DNA from: Actinomycetota bacterium
GTDB lineage: Bacteria > Actinomycetota > Actinomycetes > S36-B12 > UBA10799
NCBI GenBank assembly: GCA_003452655.1
Contig: DMNR01000154.1
Location: 1,208 to 9,715, forward strand
Direction of reading: 5' to 3'
Length of the DNA: 8,508 nt
Shown here in pieces: positions 1-6,057 of this stretch. Position 1 is the stretch's first letter. Each line of letters starts with the position of its first letter. A program made the translations under genes and the position numbers. The notes under the pieces were generated by a model that had not been told where the DNA came from, made no database searches, and worked only from the letters and a program-made list of their open reading frames with translations.

Positions 1-645
1 GTTGATGAAGAGTTGTCCAGAGTTATTCCGATTCTCGCGGGTCTTACCAACCGGGGAATCCAATGCAGCATCGACACCATGCGCTCGGAGGTTGCTGCCC
101 AGGCTGTTGCTGCCGGAGCCTGTCTGGTCAACGACGTCAGCGGCGGCCTCGCAGATCACCGGATGTTGGCAGTTGTCAGTGAACTTGGCGTGCCGATTGT
201 GCTGATGCATTGGCGGGCACCGAGTGATCAGATGGACAACTTCACTCACTACGACGATGTGGTGGCGCAGGTCGCCATGGCGCTGGCAGGTCGCCGAGAC
301 GCGGCCGTTGCAGCAGGAATCAGCCCGGACCGCATCGTCCTTGACCCAGGGTTGGGCTTCGCGAAGTTGGCGATCCATAACTGGGCGTTGTTGCGTGAAC
401 TTCCGAGCTTGCTGGCATTGCACCAACCCGTCTTGATTGGGGCATCGCGCAAACGCTTCCTTGGAGCCGTCCTCGCGCAACCCGATGGAACGGCGAGACC
501 TGTCAGCGATCGGGATGCCGCGACGCACGCCATTTCGGCCCTCGCTGCTGCAAACGGTGCGTGGGGAGTGCGCGTTCACGAAGTTGCCGGGACACTGGAC
601 GCAGTGCGCGTGGCACGTGCCTGGCGTGAGGGAGGTGCATGGTGA
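1..645 (+). CDS. folP: Dihydropteroate synthase, 5'-truncated by window edge
   Basis: FolP condenses 6-hydroxymethyl-7,8-dihydropterin diphosphate with p-aminobenzoate to give 7,8-dihydropteroate in cytosolic folate synthesis; it is the sulfonamide target. The frame is open from base 1, so the start and the N-terminal pterin-site strands (the usual DVGGESTRPG region) lie upstream. The 214 visible residues carry the family motifs in order: SIDTMR (23-28), NDVSGG (44-49), LMHWR (68-72), DPGLGFAK (115-122), GASRKRFLG (147-155) and GVRVHEV (189-195). The SRK lysine and the RVH arginine belong to the substrate phosphate/pABA site in known DHPS enzymes. All look intact. The stop TGA (643-645) overlaps the start of folB, so the genes are probably translationally coupled. 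Identification is very secure; only the start is unknown. A TTG at 13 is not a believable start because the conserved domain continues upstream. Confidence 0.96.
   Translation, partial: VDEELSRVIPILAGLTNRGIQCSIDTMRSEVAAQAVAAGACLVNDVSGGLADHRMLAVVSELGVPIVLMHWRAPSDQMDNFTHYDDVVAQVAMALAGRRDAAVAAGISPDRIVLDPGLGFAKLAIHNWALLRELPSLLALHQPVLIGASRKRFLGAVLAQPDGTARPVSDRDAATHAISALAAANGAWGVRVHEVAGTLDAVRVARAWREGGAW
628..635 (+). promoter_or_regulatory. Shine-Dalgarno for folB inside the folP 3' end
   Basis: GAGGGAGG lies in the last codons of folP. Measured from GAGGG it is 6 bases before ATG 639; measured from GGAGG it is 6 bases before the alternative GTG 642. It supports starting folB here but does not separate the two start codons. 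Confidence 0.6.
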
Positions 646-1034
646 ATCAAGGCTTCGAAGGCTTCGACCGGATTACGTTGACCGGAGTAGAGGCACTCGG
701 GTACCACGGTGTACTGCCTTCCGAGCGTGAAAACGGTCAGCCGTTCATTGTGGACGTGGTGCTGCACGCAGAAATCCGTCAGGCCGGCCGTACCGATGAC
801 CTCGACCACACGGTTGACTACTCCGAGGTCGCCGACACCATCGTCGCCGCGATCACAGGACAGCCACTGAACCTGATCGAGGCACTCGCTCAACGAATCG
901 CTGAATCCATCTTCGCGTTGGAGTCAGCAACTCGGACGAACGTGTCGGTGGTGGAAGTGACGGTCCACAAACCGCAGGCCCCGATCAACGTGCCGTTCTC
1001 CGACGTGTCGGTGACGATCGTTCGGGTCAGATGA
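639..1034 (+). CDS. folB: Dihydroneopterin aldolase
   Basis: FolB cleaves 7,8-dihydroneopterin to 6-hydroxymethyl-7,8-dihydropterin and glycolaldehyde, supplying FolK; family members form cytosolic octamers. The 131-residue product has normal family length. Visible motifs are GYHGVLPSE (21-29), VDYSEV (59-64), NLIEALA (78-84) and VHKPQAPI (109-116). By comparison with the well-studied Staphylococcus aureus enzyme, Glu29, Tyr61, Glu81 and Lys111 correspond to its active-site Glu22, Tyr54, Glu74 and Lys100 (alignment done by eye). ATG 639 overlaps the folP stop. GTG 642 (sequence GTGA with the folP stop) is an equally plausible start and would remove one residue. The end overlaps folK by 4 bases (ATGA). 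The placement between folP and folK leaves little doubt about function. Confidence 0.96.
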   Translation: MVNQGFEGFDRITLTGVEALGYHGVLPSERENGQPFIVDVVLHAEIRQAGRTDDLDHTVDYSEVADTIVAAITGQPLNLIEALAQRIAESIFALESATRTNVSVVEVTVHKPQAPINVPFSDVSVTIVRVR

Positions 1035-1591
1035 CCGATCCGCAGGCGAGCAGTTCGGCGGCCCGCGCACCAGTGGAGGTCGCGCTAAGTCTTGGTGCGA
1101 ATCTGGGCGAACGGTTAGCAGCGCTTCAACGGGCAATTGATGTGATCACTGCCGACCCCGCAGTTCAGGCAGTCTCGGTATCGGCGGTGTACGAGACCGA
1201 TCCGGTGGGTGGTCCAGAGCAACCCGACTACCTCAACGCGGTCCTACTCATTCGCACAACGTTGGTGCCGGTTGAGGTGCTTGCTCTCGCGCACCTCGCT
1301 GAACAGGACCTCCACCGCACTCGTGAGGTGCGGTGGGGTGCAAGAACATTGGATGTCGATGTCATCAACTACGGCGACATCGTCAGCGACGACCCGGCCT
1401 TGACCCTGCCGCATCCTCGGGCCGCCGAACGCGCTTTTGTTTTGATCCCGCTGCTCGATGCAGCCGGAGATGCGGGGCTGGCAGGAATCCCGACCCCAGC
1501 CTCAAAGCTGCTTGCTGCGTTGCCAACGGCTGACGTCGCAGGAGTCCGTAGACGCGAGGACTTGGCGCTGACCATTGACACGAGGGCATAG
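1031..1591 (+). CDS. folK: 2-amino-4-hydroxy-6-hydroxymethyldihydropteridine diphosphokinase (HPPK)
   Basis: FolK transfers diphosphate from ATP to 6-hydroxymethyl-7,8-dihydropterin, making the substrate of FolP. The 186-residue protein shows LSLGANLGERL (19-29), ETDPVGGPEQPDYLNAV (55-71), RWGARTLDVDVI (101-112) and LPHPRAAERAFVLIPL (126-141). Asp108 and Asp110 match the two Mg-binding aspartates, Arg101/Arg105 and His128 the conserved ATP/pterin contacts. The N-terminal ~16 residues (Ala/Ser-rich) precede the usual domain start and carry no motif. ATG 1031 overlaps the folB stop as ATGA, arguing for coupled translation. The stop codon TAG (1589-1591) is also the first half of a possible -10 element for the next gene. 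The C-terminal ~30 residues after the core are unremarkable. Confidence 0.96.
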   Translation: MTDPQASSSAARAPVEVALSLGANLGERLAALQRAIDVITADPAVQAVSVSAVYETDPVGGPEQPDYLNAVLLIRTTLVPVEVLALAHLAEQDLHRTREVRWGARTLDVDVINYGDIVSDDPALTLPHPRAAERAFVLIPLLDAAGDAGLAGIPTPASKLLAALPTADVAGVRRREDLALTIDTRA

Positions 1592-1594
1592 TCT
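1589..1594 (+). promoter_or_regulatory. Candidate -10 element (TAGTCT) for leaderless DUF3180 transcript
   Basis: TAGTCT ends 6 bases before GTG 1601, i.e. it occupies -12 to -7 if the G of GTG is the transcription start. This is the known spacing of TANNNT boxes in leaderless actinobacterial transcripts. There is no Shine-Dalgarno before this GTG. The first three bases are the folK stop codon. No -35 at a suitable distance; a perfect TTGACA at 1575-1580 is only 8 bases upstream, too close to work as its partner. Inference from geometry only. Confidence 0.45.
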
Positions 1595-1600
1595 GGGACC

Positions 1601-2143
1601 GTGACTCCAACACGCCCGCTGCTCCTCGTCGCTTTGGCAGTGCTCGCGGGAGCTATCGGTTTTGCGACTGTGAGCCTTTGGGAAACCGCCTTCGGTCGGA
1701 CATTGCCGGTGCCACTGATGGCGTCAATCACGCTGTTCCTGCTGGCCGTGGCGATCTTCATCTGGGCGATCTTGATAAGGCCGCGATTGCTGCGCAAGGA
1801 AGGCACGAAGCCGATCAGCCCGTTCACTGCCGCGCGTACGGCAGCGTTGGCGATGGCTGCCTCGCGCACGGGTGCCCTGGTCGTTGGTTTTTATCTTGGT
1901 ACGGCCCTGGCCTTCTCTGGCAAGCTGTACATCCCAGTCGCACAGGAACGCTTCTGGTTCTCGCTGATTGCAGCGCTAGCAGCAATCCTTGTGGTCCTGG
2001 CGGCGCTTTGGCTGGAATACATCTGCCGCCTGCCTGGCGATGACGATGACGACGCTTCCGGGCCTCAACAGCGCGAGGGTGAACCCACGGATTGGGCACT
2101 TCCTACGAACAAGTCTCAGGGTCAGAACCGGCCACTGTCGTAG
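1601..2143 (+). CDS. DUF3180 family four-helix membrane protein
   Basis: A 180-residue integral membrane protein with four hydrophobic segments at about 6-25, 38-60, 86-106 and 118-138, then an acidic, polar cytoplasmic-looking tail. The motif PISPFTAARTAALAMAAS (71-88) before helix 3 and the CRLPGDDDDD stretch (142-151) after helix 4 are what I associate with the actinobacterial DUF3180 family, usually found directly after folK. No enzyme residues are evident and the function is unknown. The only recurring hint is genomic linkage to folate genes. Start GTG 1601 lies 9 bases after the folK stop, with no Shine-Dalgarno but a TAGTCT hexamer at leaderless spacing, so it may have its own promoter besides operon read-through. 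It converges on the cyclophilin gene with only 7 bases between stops. Confidence 0.85.
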   Translation: MTPTRPLLLVALAVLAGAIGFATVSLWETAFGRTLPVPLMASITLFLLAVAIFIWAILIRPRLLRKEGTKPISPFTAARTAALAMAASRTGALVVGFYLGTALAFSGKLYIPVAQERFWFSLIAALAAILVVLAALWLEYICRLPGDDDDDASGPQQREGEPTDWALPTNKSQGQNRPLS

Positions 2144-2150
2144 CGCTTGC

Positions 2151-2840
2151 TCAGGTCTGTTCGCGGACGACGACGGTGGTCATCACGTCGCCCTTCTGAA
2201 TCTGCTTGGCGACGTTGAGCCCCGTTTGCACCTTGCCGAACAGGTTGTACAACGGTTGCAGCTTCGCGGTGTCGTCGGCGATGTCGATGAAGAACTGGGA
2301 ACCGTTGGTATTGGGTCCGGAATTCGCCATCGCGACGGCACCATCGACGTATTGCTGTCGGACAGGTTCGTCGGCAAACTTATACCCTGGCCCGCCGCTG
2401 CCGGTCCCCTGTGGATCCCCACCTTGGATCACAAAGTCAGGTACGACACGATGAAACGTAAGCCCGTCGTAGAACTTGTTACGAGCGAGGGTCACGAAGT
2501 TGTTGACGCTCTTGGGTGCCAACTCGGGTTGCAGGCACAAGACGATGTTTCCCTTAGCGGTGGTGATCGTCGCCTGGTAGAGCTTGGCCGGGTTGATGGT
2601 TTCGGGAGGCGCGGCCGGGTACTCGCGGGGGTTCGCCGGGGCATCTTTCGGCGCCAGCGGCTCGGAGAACGTCACTGTCGAACAGTCAGCGAATGGAATC
2701 GTCGAACTAGGTGCGGCGGTTGTGGGAGTTGCACTTCCCGTTGAGGTCTGGGCTGATGAATTGCTGCAGCCGCTCAGGGCAGCGCCGAGGGCCCCGGCTG
2801 AAAGAACGCAGGCGGCGGTGGTTCGCCAGGAGAAGGTCAT
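2151..2840 (-). CDS. Cyclophilin-type peptidyl-prolyl isomerase, predicted lipoprotein
   Basis: Catalyses cis-trans isomerisation of X-Pro bonds; here probably on exported proteins at the outer face of the membrane. Residues 1-25 form a lipoprotein signal: Arg6, a hydrophobic stretch 8-22 and lipobox LSGC with Cys25 as lipidated residue. A Ser/Thr/Pro/Ala-rich linker follows to about 85, then a cyclophilin domain (88-228) with [19 protein letters not shown] (127-145), [11 protein letters not shown] (175-185) and LFGKV (200-204). Arg131, Phe136, Gln139 and Phe183/184 match the catalytic/binding set of CypA (Arg55, Phe60, Gln63, Phe113). The region equivalent to CypA Trp121-His126 reads KLQPLY, so the Trp and His are absent, which usually means weak cyclosporin binding. 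The ATG has no strong Shine-Dalgarno; CACTAT lies at leaderless -10 distance. It is 30 bases downstream of the flavoprotein gene, so probably co-transcribed. It is ppiB-like, but I assign no symbol. Confidence 0.93.
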   Translation of the reverse strand: MTFSWRTTAACVLSAGALGAALSGCSNSSAQTSTGSATPTTAAPSSTIPFADCSTVTFSEPLAPKDAPANPREYPAAPPETINPAKLYQATITTAKGNIVLCLQPELAPKSVNNFVTLARNKFYDGLTFHRVVPDFVIQGGDPQGTGSGGPGYKFADEPVRQQYVDGAVAMANSGPNTNGSQFFIDIADDTAKLQPLYNLFGKVQTGLNVAKQIQKGDVMTTVVVREQT

Positions 2841-2870
2841 CGAGGAATAGTGCCAGCTTCGTGGGCTCGG

Positions 2871-3308
2871 TTACTCGTTGTCGCGCGGGTGGCGTCCCGT
2901 GGCGATGAATGACCGTCCGGATAGTTCGAGCACGTCGATCTTGATAAAGCGGTTCTTGGGTGAGGTGTTCCACGGGAAGAGCGGAAGCCCTTCGACCTGT
3001 TCCTCGATCTCTTGGTTCCCCAGCAGCTCAGCCTTGCCGTGGGCGACGACGCTCCACGCGTGGTTGTCTTCCGGGACATAACCATCAATCTCAAACGCAA
3101 CCCACTCGTTGATCACCACGGAGACGAGCTTGGAGCCCTCAGCTGAGCGCAGGTAGATGGCGCCGTCATTGACGGTGTAGTTGATAGGGAAGATATCCGG
3201 ACGCCCTGCAACGGCAACTGCCAATCGCCCAAGTTCTTCGCTGCGGAGTCGTTCCCAGCATGCTTCGTCATCAAGGATTTCGATGCCACTACGCGGGTCG
3301 CTAGTCAT
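2871..3308 (-). CDS. PPOX-like FMN-binding split-barrel protein
   Basis: A 145-residue protein resembling the pyridoxamine 5'-phosphate oxidase-like flavin reductase group (the Pyridox_ox_2 / NimA-like branch). Landmarks are an N-terminal helix region ending in LGRLAVAVAGRPDIFPINY, then a strand with AIYLRSAEGSKL, a VAFEIDGYVPEDNHAWSVV segment and VAHGKAEL. These are the barrel strands that bind FMN (or F420 in relatives) at a dimer interface. Substrate cannot be read from sequence; such proteins are small cytosolic oxidoreductases or flavin sinks. The start is uncertain: ATG 3308 has GACAAT at leaderless -10 distance (3315-3320), while TTG 3314, two codons earlier, sits 9 bases after GGAG (3324-3327). 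I prefer the ATG. The downstream cyclophilin lies 30 bases away on the same strand. The plus-strand hypothetical gene diverges from it across about 75 bases. Confidence 0.85.
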   Translation of the reverse strand: MTSDPRSGIEILDDEACWERLRSEELGRLAVAVAGRPDIFPINYTVNDGAIYLRSAEGSKLVSVVINEWVAFEIDGYVPEDNHAWSVVAHGKAELLGNQEIEEQVEGLPLFPWNTSPKNRFIKIDVLELSGRSFIATGRHPRDNE

Positions 3309-3371
3309 AGCCAAATTGTCTCACTCCACCCTTGCGGAGTCGGTAGCCGCCAATCCGATTCGCCGAACGGG

Positions 3372-3377
3372 TAGCCT
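3372..3377 (+). promoter_or_regulatory. Candidate -10 element (TAGCCT) for leaderless transcript of the 92-aa gene
   Basis: TAGCCT lies exactly 6 bases before GTG 3384, and no Shine-Dalgarno is present. Position and sequence match the hexamers before GTG 1601 and GTG 7898. It sits in the short divergent region 3309-3383, which must also hold the minus-strand promoter of the flavoprotein gene (possible -10 GACAAT at 3315-3320). No convincing -35. Confidence 0.5.
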
Positions 3378-3383
3378 GCTCGC

Positions 3384-3662
3384 GTGGACTACGAAGATCT
3401 GCCGTACGACGAGCTACGGGACAAAGCATTCGACCTTGCTGAGAAGCGCCATGATGTGGGCTTCTTCCTCGACCTGTTCAATCACACTCCCGCGATGCAG
3501 GATGCCTCGACCGAGGGTGGATCGCTGGGCGAAATTGGCGGCACGATCATCGAACTGGTCCGCGGCGCTCGGGAGACTTTTGGTGAGCAACAGGTCGGCG
3601 ATATGAAACCGCTGTTTGTTGCTAATTACGCGACCTACCTGCGAGAGCACTCAGACAGCTAG
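3384..3662 (+). CDS. Small acidic conserved-looking hypothetical protein (92 aa)
   Basis: I cannot name this protein; from memory it resembles short hypothetical proteins widespread in Actinomycetota, but that was not checked. It begins DYEDLPYDELRDKAFDLAE, a predicted helix, followed by RHDVGFFLDLFNHTPAMQ, a Gly-rich turn (TEGGSLGEIGG, about 43-53), a second helix (TIIELVRGARETFGEQ) and a third, PLFVANYATYLREH. It is acidic, probably all-helical, with no signal peptide, membrane segment, Cys or metal motif, so likely a soluble cytosolic protein. GTG 3384 is chosen because the conserved-looking helix begins at once and TAGCCT lies at leaderless spacing. Its stop TAG (3660-3662) overlaps the stop codon of the histidine kinase on the other strand. 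The base composition and clean helical periodicity support real coding. Confidence 0.8.
   Translation: MDYEDLPYDELRDKAFDLAEKRHDVGFFLDLFNHTPAMQDASTEGGSLGEIGGTIIELVRGARETFGEQQVGDMKPLFVANYATYLREHSDS
3659..3662. other. Shared CTAG: overlapping stop codons of convergent genes
   Basis: The palindrome CTAG supplies TAG (3660-3662) for the 92-aa gene on the plus strand and TAG (complement of 3659-3661) for the histidine kinase on the minus strand. It lies within the 8-base palindrome AGCTAGCT (3657-3664). There is therefore no intergenic space between the two convergent genes. Confidence 0.95.
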
Positions 3663-5071
3663 CTCGACGAAGTTCCAACTGCCTGTCGGAACGTCGCAAC
3701 GGCTTCAACCCCACCGCTGACGGATTCCCGCAACTCCACGCTCGCGCCGCTAGCGGCGGCGAGGTGGCGCACGATTGCGAGTCCAAGTCCGGTTCCGGCG
3801 TTGTCCTCGCGGACACTCCAGAAGCGGTCGAACGCCCGCGTGCGCGCCTCAGCGCTTAACCCCGGGCCCGAGTCGGTCACGAGCATTGTGGTTGTTCCGG
3901 CATCGATGCCAGTGGACTGCACGATCGTCACGATGACGCTCGATCCCTCCGAGCTCACCGATAGTGCGTTGTCGAGGTAGTTGTCCAAGATCTGTTCCGG
4001 AGCCTCTGGAACCGCGAGGATCAACGCGGATTGCGGGGCAGCAAGTTCCAGGCGGATTCCCTGTTCCTCTGCGAGCGGTTGCCAGATAGCAAATCGCTCG
4101 GTCGCGACGTCCGCAAGGTCGATGGCGACAAGTTCCTGTTGTTCGCCTTCCGCCCGCGCGAGGCGCAGCAGGCCGTCAATCACATGTTGGAGCCGCTCGG
4201 TTTCGGCCCGAGCCGCATCCAATGGTTCGGCCGCCGCATCGGGGGAGGTTACGAGGGCTTCGGCGGCCTGATCTAGTCGCAGCCGTAGCGCTGTTAATGG
4301 TGTCCGCAGTTGGTGAGAAGCATCTCCCGCGAACGACTGTTGAGCCTCGATCAGACTGTTCAAGCGGTCGGACATGGTGTTGAGATCACGGCCGAGCTTA
4401 CGTAGCTCTGGGGCCCCCTCGTCAGTGGTGGCGCGGGCAGTCAGATCCCCAGATGCGAGTTGGGCAGTTGTCGCCTGAAGTCGACGGATGGGCCGGGTGA
4501 TTGTTGCCGCCAACAGGAATGCGACGGCAATCGCGGCAAGCAGTGTCAGTCCGGCAACCACCATCAGGCCGCGGACACGCTCGTTGACGCGGTTGTCCAA
4601 CTCGCTGGTTGGGTAGGTCAGGCGGACCGCTCCAAGCGTCTTGACGCCACTCAAAACCGGGACCGCGACATAGAGCACAGCTTTGCTCTCGGCGCTGGCA
4701 TCCTGCTCACCAGAGGCGGTGTCGCCACCCAGGGCACTGCGGATTTCTGGTTGAGACTGCACCTGTTGCCCAACATTTGTCGCCGGGTCGCTGGCAGCGA
4801 CGAGGACTCCCTTGGAATCGACGACAATCACGTCGGCGCCCTCTGCTTTGGAGTACCCCATCAACATCGCGGTCAGGGCTGGATTGTTCTGCGCCCGACC
4901 ATCGGCAAGGGCTGCCTCTGAGCGCCCTGCGATCACGAATGCATCGCGCTGGAGTTCGGTGATGATGCGGTTGCTTTCGATTGACCGCAGGTAGAGCGCG
5001 AGTGGGACGTCTTGGACGAGTAGAACCAGCGCAGTGAGTGCAACGAGCACCGCCACGAGGCGCAGCTTCAT
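3659..5071 (-). CDS. Sensor histidine kinase of a two-component system
   Basis: A 470-residue membrane sensor kinase that should autophosphorylate and pass phosphate to the response regulator encoded just upstream. Domains are TM1 about 4-28; an extracytoplasmic sensor region 30-167 (PDC/Cache-like appearance around VIVVDSKGVLVAASDP, 81-96); TM2 about 168-190; a HAMP linker beginning TRPIRRL (192-198); and a dimerisation/phosphoacceptor H-box DASHQLRTPL (250-259) with His253. The catalytic ATPase domain has N-box ILDNYLDNAL (361-370, Asn368), G1 VTDSGPGL (398-405), F-box FDRFW (414-418) and G2 GTGLGLAI (426-433). All catalytic boxes are intact. The ligand cannot be inferred. The start ATG 5071 has GGAAGG 8 bases upstream and lies 33 bases after the regulator stop, so the pair is one operon, regulator first. 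Confidence 0.95.
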   Translation of the reverse strand: MKLRLVAVLVALTALVLLVQDVPLALYLRSIESNRIITELQRDAFVIAGRSEAALADGRAQNNPALTAMLMGYSKAEGADVIVVDSKGVLVAASDPATNVGQQVQSQPEIRSALGGDTASGEQDASAESKAVLYVAVPVLSGVKTLGAVRLTYPTSELDNRVNERVRGLMVVAGLTLLAAIAVAFLLAATITRPIRRLQATTAQLASGDLTARATTDEGAPELRKLGRDLNTMSDRLNSLIEAQQSFAGDASHQLRTPLTALRLRLDQAAEALVTSPDAAAEPLDAARAETERLQHVIDGLLRLARAEGEQQELVAIDLADVATERFAIWQPLAEEQGIRLELAAPQSALILAVPEAPEQILDNYLDNALSVSSEGSSVIVTIVQSTGIDAGTTTMLVTDSGPGLSAEARTRAFDRFWSVREDNAGTGLGLAIVRHLAAASGASVELRESVSGGVEAVATFRQAVGTSSS

Positions 5072-5104
5072 TCGACCGACCTTCCGACCCGCAGGTTCCG
5101 TGGC

Positions 5105-5821
5105 TTACGGGGCAGCGACGTCGCTGTCCGCGTCGTCGGCCGGGTTACCCAGCCGGAAGCCAACACCGCGAACTGACTCGATCCATCCCGCCTCGCCGAG
5201 CTTCTTACGAATCGAGGCGACGTGCGCATCCACAGTCTTCGTCGGTCCGTACCAATCCGTCTCCCACACCTGGCTGAGGATGTCTGTGCGTCGGCAGACA
5301 GCGCCGGGATCTTCAGCAAGGAAACTCAGCAGGGCGAACTCCTTCGCCGTCAGCGCCACCTCTTCGTCGGCGAGGTAGACCCGCTGCGCCCGTCGGTCAA
5401 TAAGCAGGGTGCCTACCTGCTGCTGGCCACTGACTTGGGCTGGAGTCGCCGATGTGCCGGGTGTCGATCGCCGGGTGACCGCCCGCATCCGGGCAATCAA
5501 CTCGCGAATGCCAAATGGCTTGGCGAGGTAGTCGTCGGCACCGAGTTCGAGTCCGACGACTTTGTCGACCTCGTCGCCGCGCGCGCTGATGACGATGATC
5601 GGGATCTGTGAATCGGCCCGAATCGATCGGCACACGTCTTGACCGTCCATGTCGGGCAAGCCGAGGTCCAACAAGATGATGTCCGGGAGCGGTTCGCTCG
5701 CTGCTGCAGCTAGCGCTGAGGTTCCGTTTGAGACGTAGTCGACGGTGTACCCGTTGGCTGCCAGGCCATCGCGAACGCCGCTAGCAACCGCGGGATCGTC
5801 CTCAACCAGAAGAACGCGCAC
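5105..5821 (-). CDS. OmpR/PhoB-family response regulator
   Basis: A 238-residue DNA-binding regulator, partner of the adjacent kinase. The receiver domain (1-118) starts MRVLLVEDDP with acidic pocket Glu7/Asp8/Asp9, phosphoacceptor Asp52 in ILLDLGLPDMDG, switch Ser79 in IVISA and Lys101 in YLAKPFG. A linker follows at about 119-134, then a winged-helix effector (135-225) with LTAKEFALLSFLAEDPG, the recognition-helix segment GPTKTVDAHVASIRKKLG and the wing WIESVRGVGFRL. The start is taken as GTG 5821, because GGGGAG lies 5 bases before it and the product then begins exactly at the receiver's first strand. An in-frame ATG at 5872 would add 17 basic residues with no ribosome site. The tail is short and acidic. 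It is divergent from the secreted-protein gene, a likely target. Autoregulation through the same intergenic region is plausible but unproven. Confidence 0.95.
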   Translation of the reverse strand: MRVLLVEDDPAVASGVRDGLAANGYTVDYVSNGTSALAAAASEPLPDIILLDLGLPDMDGQDVCRSIRADSQIPIIVISARGDEVDKVVGLELGADDYLAKPFGIRELIARMRAVTRRSTPGTSATPAQVSGQQQVGTLLIDRRAQRVYLADEEVALTAKEFALLSFLAEDPGAVCRRTDILSQVWETDWYGPTKTVDAHVASIRKKLGEAGWIESVRGVGFRLGNPADDADSDVAAP

Positions 5822-5826
5822 AGTGA

Positions 5827-5832
5827 CTCCCC
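5827..5832 (-). promoter_or_regulatory. Shine-Dalgarno that fixes the response-regulator start
   Basis: The minus strand reads GGGGAG here, followed by 5 bases and GTG (5819-5821). No comparable site precedes the longer in-frame ATG at 5872, so this site decides the start. Confidence 0.7.
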
Positions 5833-5958
5833 ATTTCTTTCGAGTTTCCGACCCAGCGCGTTGATACGCCATCGTTGGCTACGTTAAGCGAGTCTGGCCC
5901 CCTAGCGTCACACGTGCGCCACCAGAATTTGCCGATTCTTGGACATCCACCCGTACCT

Positions 5959-6001
5959 TTTGGGTTCGTTTGGGGTTACCGTTGCATGTTGAGATGGGTT
6001 T
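5959..6001 (+). repeat. TGGG(G)TT direct repeats, possible response-regulator operator
   Basis: TTTGGGTT (5959-5966) and TTTGGGGTT (5969-5977) are direct repeats whose TGGG cores start 10 bases apart, and a third TGGGTTT starts at 5995. OmpR-family regulators bind tandem direct repeats spaced by about one helical turn. The repeats lie 60-100 bases before ATG 6058. The resemblance is modest and may be chance. Confidence 0.35.
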
Positions 6002-6004
6002 CTT

Positions 6005-6014
6005 GCGTGCACGC
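6005..6014. repeat. 10-bp perfect palindrome GCGTGCACGC
   Basis: A perfect gapless palindrome in the leader region, 43 bases before the secreted-protein ATG. It could be a dimeric-regulator half-site pair or a small RNA stem. Nothing else supports it. Confidence 0.3.
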
Positions 6015-6046
6015 TGCGCTCGAACAGAGACCGGAATGCCAAGGCC

Positions 6047-6052
6047 AGGAGG
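6047..6052 (+). promoter_or_regulatory. Strong Shine-Dalgarno for the secreted protein
   Basis: AGGAGG followed by 5 bases and ATG 6058. It is the best ribosome site in the window and fixes the start of the Ser/Pro-rich protein, even though the frame stays open upstream to 5875. Confidence 0.8.
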
Positions 6053-6057
6053 AAGCG

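Larger units (their letters stand above)
5822..6057. promoter_or_regulatory. Divergent regulatory region between response regulator and secreted-protein gene
   Basis: These 236 bases separate two divergent starts and should contain both promoters. On the minus strand TAACGT (complement of 5881-5886) could be a -10 for the regulator, with GTGACG (complement of 5906-5911) as a weak -35 at 19-base spacing. On the plus strand TACCGT (5977-5982) is a possible -10 for the secreted protein. The region also holds CACGTG (5911-5916), three TGGG(G)TT copies and the palindrome GCGTGCACGC, listed separately. Promoter assignments are weak; that the region is regulatory follows mainly from gene geometry. 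Confidence 0.5.

Noticed and set aside
1575..1580. Perfect TTGACA as a -35 box before DUF3180
   Set aside because: Only 8 bases from TAGTCT, and no -10 at 16-18 bases downstream; it encodes Ile-Asp-Thr of FolK and is probably chance.
2155..2168. Hairpin GTCTG-TTCG-CGGAC near the DUF3180/cyclophilin junction as terminator
   Set aside because: Only a 5-bp stem with one G-T pair, inside cyclophilin coding sequence and without a T-tract.
1989..2744. A 251-codon open frame on the plus strand opposite the cyclophilin gene
   Set aside because: It lies antisense to a clearly recognisable cyclophilin; its translation has no domain pattern and looks like a mirror of GC-biased codons.
4460..4921. A 153-codon open frame on the plus strand inside the histidine kinase gene
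   Set aside because: Antisense shadow of an intact kinase with all catalytic boxes; no motif or ribosome site of its own.
5822..5872. A longer response regulator starting at ATG 5872
   Set aside because: The 17 extra residues are basic and unlike a receiver domain; GGGGAG 5 bases before GTG 5821 fits much better.
5875..6057. A 61-codon N-terminal extension of the Ser/Pro-rich protein, from ATG 5875
   Set aside because: It would put the signal peptide in the middle of the protein, while AGGAGG at ideal spacing precedes ATG 6058.
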